A stretch of DNA of 64,000 bases, taken from Bacillota bacterium. Its GTDB lineage: Bacteria; Bacillota; Clostridia; Acetivibrionales; JANLFN01. The notes below the pieces were generated by a model. The model had not been told where the DNA came from, searched no databases, and saw only the letters and a program-made list of their open reading frames with translations. The translations under genes and the position numbers were made by a program. Where the stretch lies: contig JAEZTC010000002.1 in NCBI GenBank assembly GCA_023421675.1, positions 124,001 to 188,000 on the forward strand, given 5' to 3'. Positions 61,367 through 64,000 of this stretch are shown piece by piece; position 1 is the stretch's first letter, and every line of letters begins with the position of its first letter.

Positions 61367-61711
61367 ATGAAAAACAAAGGATTTACACTGATAGAGTTCA
61401 TAGTAATTATAGCAATAATGGGAGTTTTACTTGCTGTTGTTACACCTAGTTTTGTTACAAAAAGGCAGGAAAATGAAAATAATGAACTAAAAAATCAAAA
61501 AATTGTTATTGATAAGTCTCTGAAACTTTGTTATGCCCTTGAAGGCAGCTATCCGCCTGCATCCTGGAATGATCCTACTCATACACCGCCTCAAAGGGAT
61601 TGGGTAGATTATCTGGTTGAGAAAAACTATTTGCCAGCGTTTGAAAAAGTAAAATACAATTTCAGCGGATATAACCAAGCAACCGGAGATTATATAATGG
61701 AGTTCAAATAA
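61367..61711 (+). CDS. Minor prepilin-like protein
   Basis: A protein of 114 residues beginning MKNKGFTLIEFIVIIAIMGVLLAV, a cleavable prepilin helix with Glu5. The C-terminal part is small and has WNDPTHTPPQRDWVDYLVEK, unlike the major pilin. Likely a minor pilin that primes assembly. Confidence 0.87.
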   Translation: MKNKGFTLIEFIVIIAIMGVLLAVVTPSFVTKRQENENNELKNQKIVIDKSLKLCYALEGSYPPASWNDPTHTPPQRDWVDYLVEKNYLPAFEKVKYNFSGYNQATGDYIMEFK

Positions 61712-61723
61712 GCTGAGGTAAAA

Positions 61724-62170
61724 ATGATTAGGAGAAACAACGGCTTTTCTTTAATAGAACTAATTGTAGCCATAGTTTTAATTGGTGTAGCTGGAGGTAT
61801 TCTTGCTACTCTTGTAGGTACAGGAGGAAACCAATATAAAAAAGCAAATGATAACTTTGAGGCGCAAAGTGAAGCAAGAATAGCCATGGCATATATTACT
61901 ACTACACTAAGACAAAATGATACAAGCAGCGGAATTGTTTCTGCTGTTGGACCTCTTCTTATTATAAATAAAGGTAAGGAGCAATTTATTATTTCTTTCA
62001 ATGGTCAATCTCTGGTAGAGAGGAATGCAAAAGAACCTGCTAGCAATGCAAAGGAAATAGCAAAAATAGAAAATTTAAATTTAGATAGAAATGATAATAG
62101 AATTGATATAACAATAAAATATGGAAATGGGAAGGAATTGAAATCAAACATTACTTTAAGATCAGAGTAA
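61724..62170 (+). CDS. Minor prepilin-like protein, PulJ/PilW type
   Basis: A protein of 148 residues with RNNGFSLIELIVAIVLIGVAGGIL leader helix. The GFSLIE form and the length suggest a minor pilin of the tip complex. 12 bp after the preceding gene. Confidence 0.85.
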   Translation: MIRRNNGFSLIELIVAIVLIGVAGGILATLVGTGGNQYKKANDNFEAQSEARIAMAYITTTLRQNDTSSGIVSAVGPLLIINKGKEQFIISFNGQSLVERNAKEPASNAKEIAKIENLNLDRNDNRIDITIKYGNGKELKSNITLRSE

Positions 62171-62185
62171 GTTTTGGAGGTAAAA

Positions 62186-63193
62186 ATGCTGTCTGATAAA
62201 ATTCTTGGTATGGACTTAGGCACAAGAACAATAAAGGTATCGATGCTTACAAAAGGAAAAATCGTTGAAATAAAAGACATGGCACTTCGTCAGACTCCCG
62301 AAGGTTCTGTATTTGAGGGACAGATAAAGGAGATTGAGCCTATAGCTGCAATATTAAAAAAGATGCTTGCCGATAAGAAGTTTGGTACTAAAAATCTTTC
62401 AGTAACTATAAACTCTCCTTATGCTGTAGTAAGGGAGTTTACAGTGCCTGCATTAAAGGACAATGAAGTTGCTCCAGCAGTAGAATATGACCTTTCACAG
62501 ACATTCCCCAATATTGCAGATACACACTATCTTAGCGTTAAGGTATACAACAGGTCAGCTGAATCAGTCAGGGGGATTGTATGCTTCTGCCCTAAAAAAA
62601 TAGTTGACGATTATTATGAACTTGCGAAAAAGTGCGGCCTTAAGCTTAGGTATGTAGATGTTCATGCAAACAGTATTGCAAAGGCTTTCAGCACTTTTAT
62701 AACATCTCAGATGCCAAATGATCCGGTACTGGTTGCAGACATAGGCTTTAAAAGCTCGCAGGTTATTGCAATGCTTGGAAGCAAGATAATTCTTTGCAGA
62801 TACTTTAGCGGAGGCGGTATCTCAGTAGATAACCTGGTTGCAGACCATCTGAAAATTCATTTGGATAAGGCTGAGCTTTATCGTAAGAGAGGCTACGCAG
62901 GACTTGAGATATCAAAAGAAGAGATGGATGCATATATAAGACTGGGTTATGCGGCAATAGAAGAACAGATGAGACAGACAATAGATTTCTGTACCTATAA
63001 CAAGTTCAAGAATGGAATAAAGCATATTTTCCTTATGGGCGGCGGAAGCATATTCCCGGGTATAGAAAAGTATTTTACAGAGACCTTTAATATACCTGCG
63101 ACAATGATAAAACCATTGGACCAAAAGGGAATAAACAAGGATATGTTTATCAACATGCTGCCTGCCATAGGTTCAGCTTTGAGGGAGGATTGA
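62186..63193 (+). CDS. pilM: PilM, actin-like pilus protein
   Basis: A protein of 335 residues, ATG at 62186 with GGAGG upstream. GMDLGTRTIKVSML at the start, VLVADIGFKSSQVIAML as second phosphate motif and LMGGGSIFPGIEKYF. It binds PilN in the cytoplasm. It resembles the N-terminal part of the 719-residue FtsA-like protein at 41719. Confidence 0.94.
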   Translation: MLSDKILGMDLGTRTIKVSMLTKGKIVEIKDMALRQTPEGSVFEGQIKEIEPIAAILKKMLADKKFGTKNLSVTINSPYAVVREFTVPALKDNEVAPAVEYDLSQTFPNIADTHYLSVKVYNRSAESVRGIVCFCPKKIVDDYYELAKKCGLKLRYVDVHANSIAKAFSTFITSQMPNDPVLVADIGFKSSQVIAMLGSKIILCRYFSGGGISVDNLVADHLKIHLDKAELYRKRGYAGLEISKEEMDAYIRLGYAAIEEQMRQTIDFCTYNKFKNGIKHIFLMGGGSIFPGIEKYFTETFNIPATMIKPLDQKGINKDMFINMLPAIGSALRED

Positions 63194-63197
63194 GCAT

Positions 63198-63746
63198 ATG
63201 CATGATATAAACCTGCTTCCCATAGAAAAAGCAAAAGGTAAATTAAGCTTTATTGACAACAAGCTGAAAATGGTATTTTTAGCTGCTGTCGGTGTAAGTG
63301 TTATCATACTCATAATAAGTATCGCTTTTATGATACTGACCTCAGGCTATAAAAATGATATAGATAATATGAATAAGGAACTATCGAAGTATTCTTCTGT
63401 TAATAAAATAAGGAATGACATTAAAGAAAAGACGGATAAGTATACTAACTTAACTAATTTTCTTAAAGCTGCAACAGCTATAAATACAGACATGACAGCG
63501 GTTTTTGATAAAATCGGAAGTGTAACTCCGGATGCTGTTTCAACTATTAAATTATCATTCGCAAGTTTTAGCAGTATTACAGCAGAAGGTAGTTCTAAGG
63601 ATAATGACAGTATAGCTTATTTTATTTATAAACTTAAAGAGACCGGAATATTTTCAAATATAACAATCCAGTCAATAAAACAGGATATTAAAACAGGTAA
63701 ATATTCTTTCAATTTAAATCTTTCGCTTAAAAAGTTAAATAAATGA
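63198..63746 (+). CDS. pilN: PilN
   Basis: A protein of 182 residues with the N-terminal INLLP motif (HDINLLPIEKAKG) that PilM binds, one membrane helix (~28-50) and a coiled coil. Short gap after pilM. Confidence 0.93.
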   Translation: MHDINLLPIEKAKGKLSFIDNKLKMVFLAAVGVSVIILIISIAFMILTSGYKNDIDNMNKELSKYSSVNKIRNDIKEKTDKYTNLTNFLKAATAINTDMTAVFDKIGSVTPDAVSTIKLSFASFSSITAEGSSKDNDSIAYFIYKLKETGIFSNITIQSIKQDIKTGKYSFNLNLSLKKLNK

Positions 63747-63779
63747 TTTAAATTGATCATTTATTGAAGGAGAATAAGA

Positions 63780-64000
63780 ATGAATTTGAATCTTTCATTT
63801 AAAAACCAACCTAAAATATCTAAAAAAGATCTTATGGCATTGGGGATACTTGCTGCATTTGTATTGGTATGTCTATTAATAACTTTATTGCTTTTACCAA
63901 ATATAAAATCATTTAATGAGAATAAGCAAAATGTTGAAGATTTGGAGCCAAAGGTTAGTATTGCTAAAATTCAGTATAATTCCAGAGCAAAATATACATC
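63780..64000 (+). CDS. pilO: PilO, partial
   Basis: Starts at the ATG at 63780 with GAAGGAGA upstream and runs off the window. Short basic head, a membrane helix (~22-42; ALGILAAFVLVCLLITLLLL), then a coiled coil. Position after pilN and this layout identify PilO. Confidence 0.85.
   Translation, partial: MNLNLSFKNQPKISKKDLMALGILAAFVLVCLLITLLLLPNIKSFNENKQNVEDLEPKVSIAKIQYNSRAKYT

Noticed and set aside
1..64000. CRISPR array or complete prophage
   Set aside because: No regularly spaced identical repeats and no phage structural or cas genes were found; the hexamer array at 36332 lies inside a gene.

Overview
The window looks like a chromosomal stretch of a low-GC, spore-forming clostridium. Evidence: AT-rich third positions, strong GGAGG-type ribosome sites, TTG/GTG starts, sporulation genes (spoVM, a SpoIID/LytB protein, a ylbJ homologue), an intact trp operon and type IV pilus genes. 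The gene content and orders spoVM-rpmB-recG and rsmD-coaD-ylbJ resemble Ruminiclostridium / Clostridium cellulolyticum-type genomes; the genus is an inference.

Layout. 1-3.8 kb: the end of a chemoreceptor, a small membrane protein, a C45-type amidohydrolase and an AraC regulator. 3.8-6.2 kb: a promoter and a leader RNA closely resembling the NiCo (czcD-motif) cobalt/nickel riboswitch, followed by an unusual trio (zinc-ribbon protein, small protein kinase, methyltransferase). 6.2-10.3 kb: a PadR/HAAS/DUF4097 envelope-stress-like operon with a promoter bracketed by an inverted repeat, then a TetR gene under a 20-bp-arm palindrome co-transcribed with an orphan RnfC-like iron-sulfur protein. 10.3-12.9 kb: a small accessory region of degenerate 3' ends of tRNA-Leu(GAG), repeated terminator units and two orphan genes, ending at the intact tRNA-Leu. 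13-16.8 kb: a lysine-riboswitch-controlled asd-dapA-dapB-ACT operon (minus strand). 17-20.4 kb: a SpoIID/LytB protein, a TetR operon with two small membrane proteins, and a secreted protein. 20.5-21.3 kb: a non-autonomous IS200/IS605-like element and a large, densely structured gene-free segment that looks like a non-coding RNA. 21.3-24.4 kb: an ABC-2 exporter operon with an apparent 8-codon leader peptide and two leader terminators. 24.4-26.9 kb: a ROK regulator and a MATE exporter.

26.9-33.7 kb is the complete trpEGDCFBA operon. Its leader carries nine (G/U)AG triplets, eight of the nine in 5-nt register within two blocks, just after a good promoter and before a terminator: the hallmark of TRAP-RNA control. 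A shorter phased set overlaps the trpD ribosome site. 33.8-37.7 kb is a two-component system with an HtrA protease. 38-46.7 kb holds an HD-GYP protein, glycogen synthase, endonuclease III, a very long FtsA-like protein, a diguanylate cyclase, and small envelope proteins. 46.8-54.3 kb is housekeeping (spoVM, rpmB, recG, rsmD, coaD, ylbJ, ilvE, yqeG). 54.4-64 kb has aroE, then a prepilin peptidase, a ComFB protein and the type IV pilus cluster pilB-pilT-pilC-pilin-two minor pilins-pilM-pilN-pilO, cut by the window end.

The most distinctive feature is regulatory RNA: a NiCo-like riboswitch, a lysine riboswitch, a TRAP leader, a leader-peptide attenuator and a candidate large structured RNA all lie within 64 kb.
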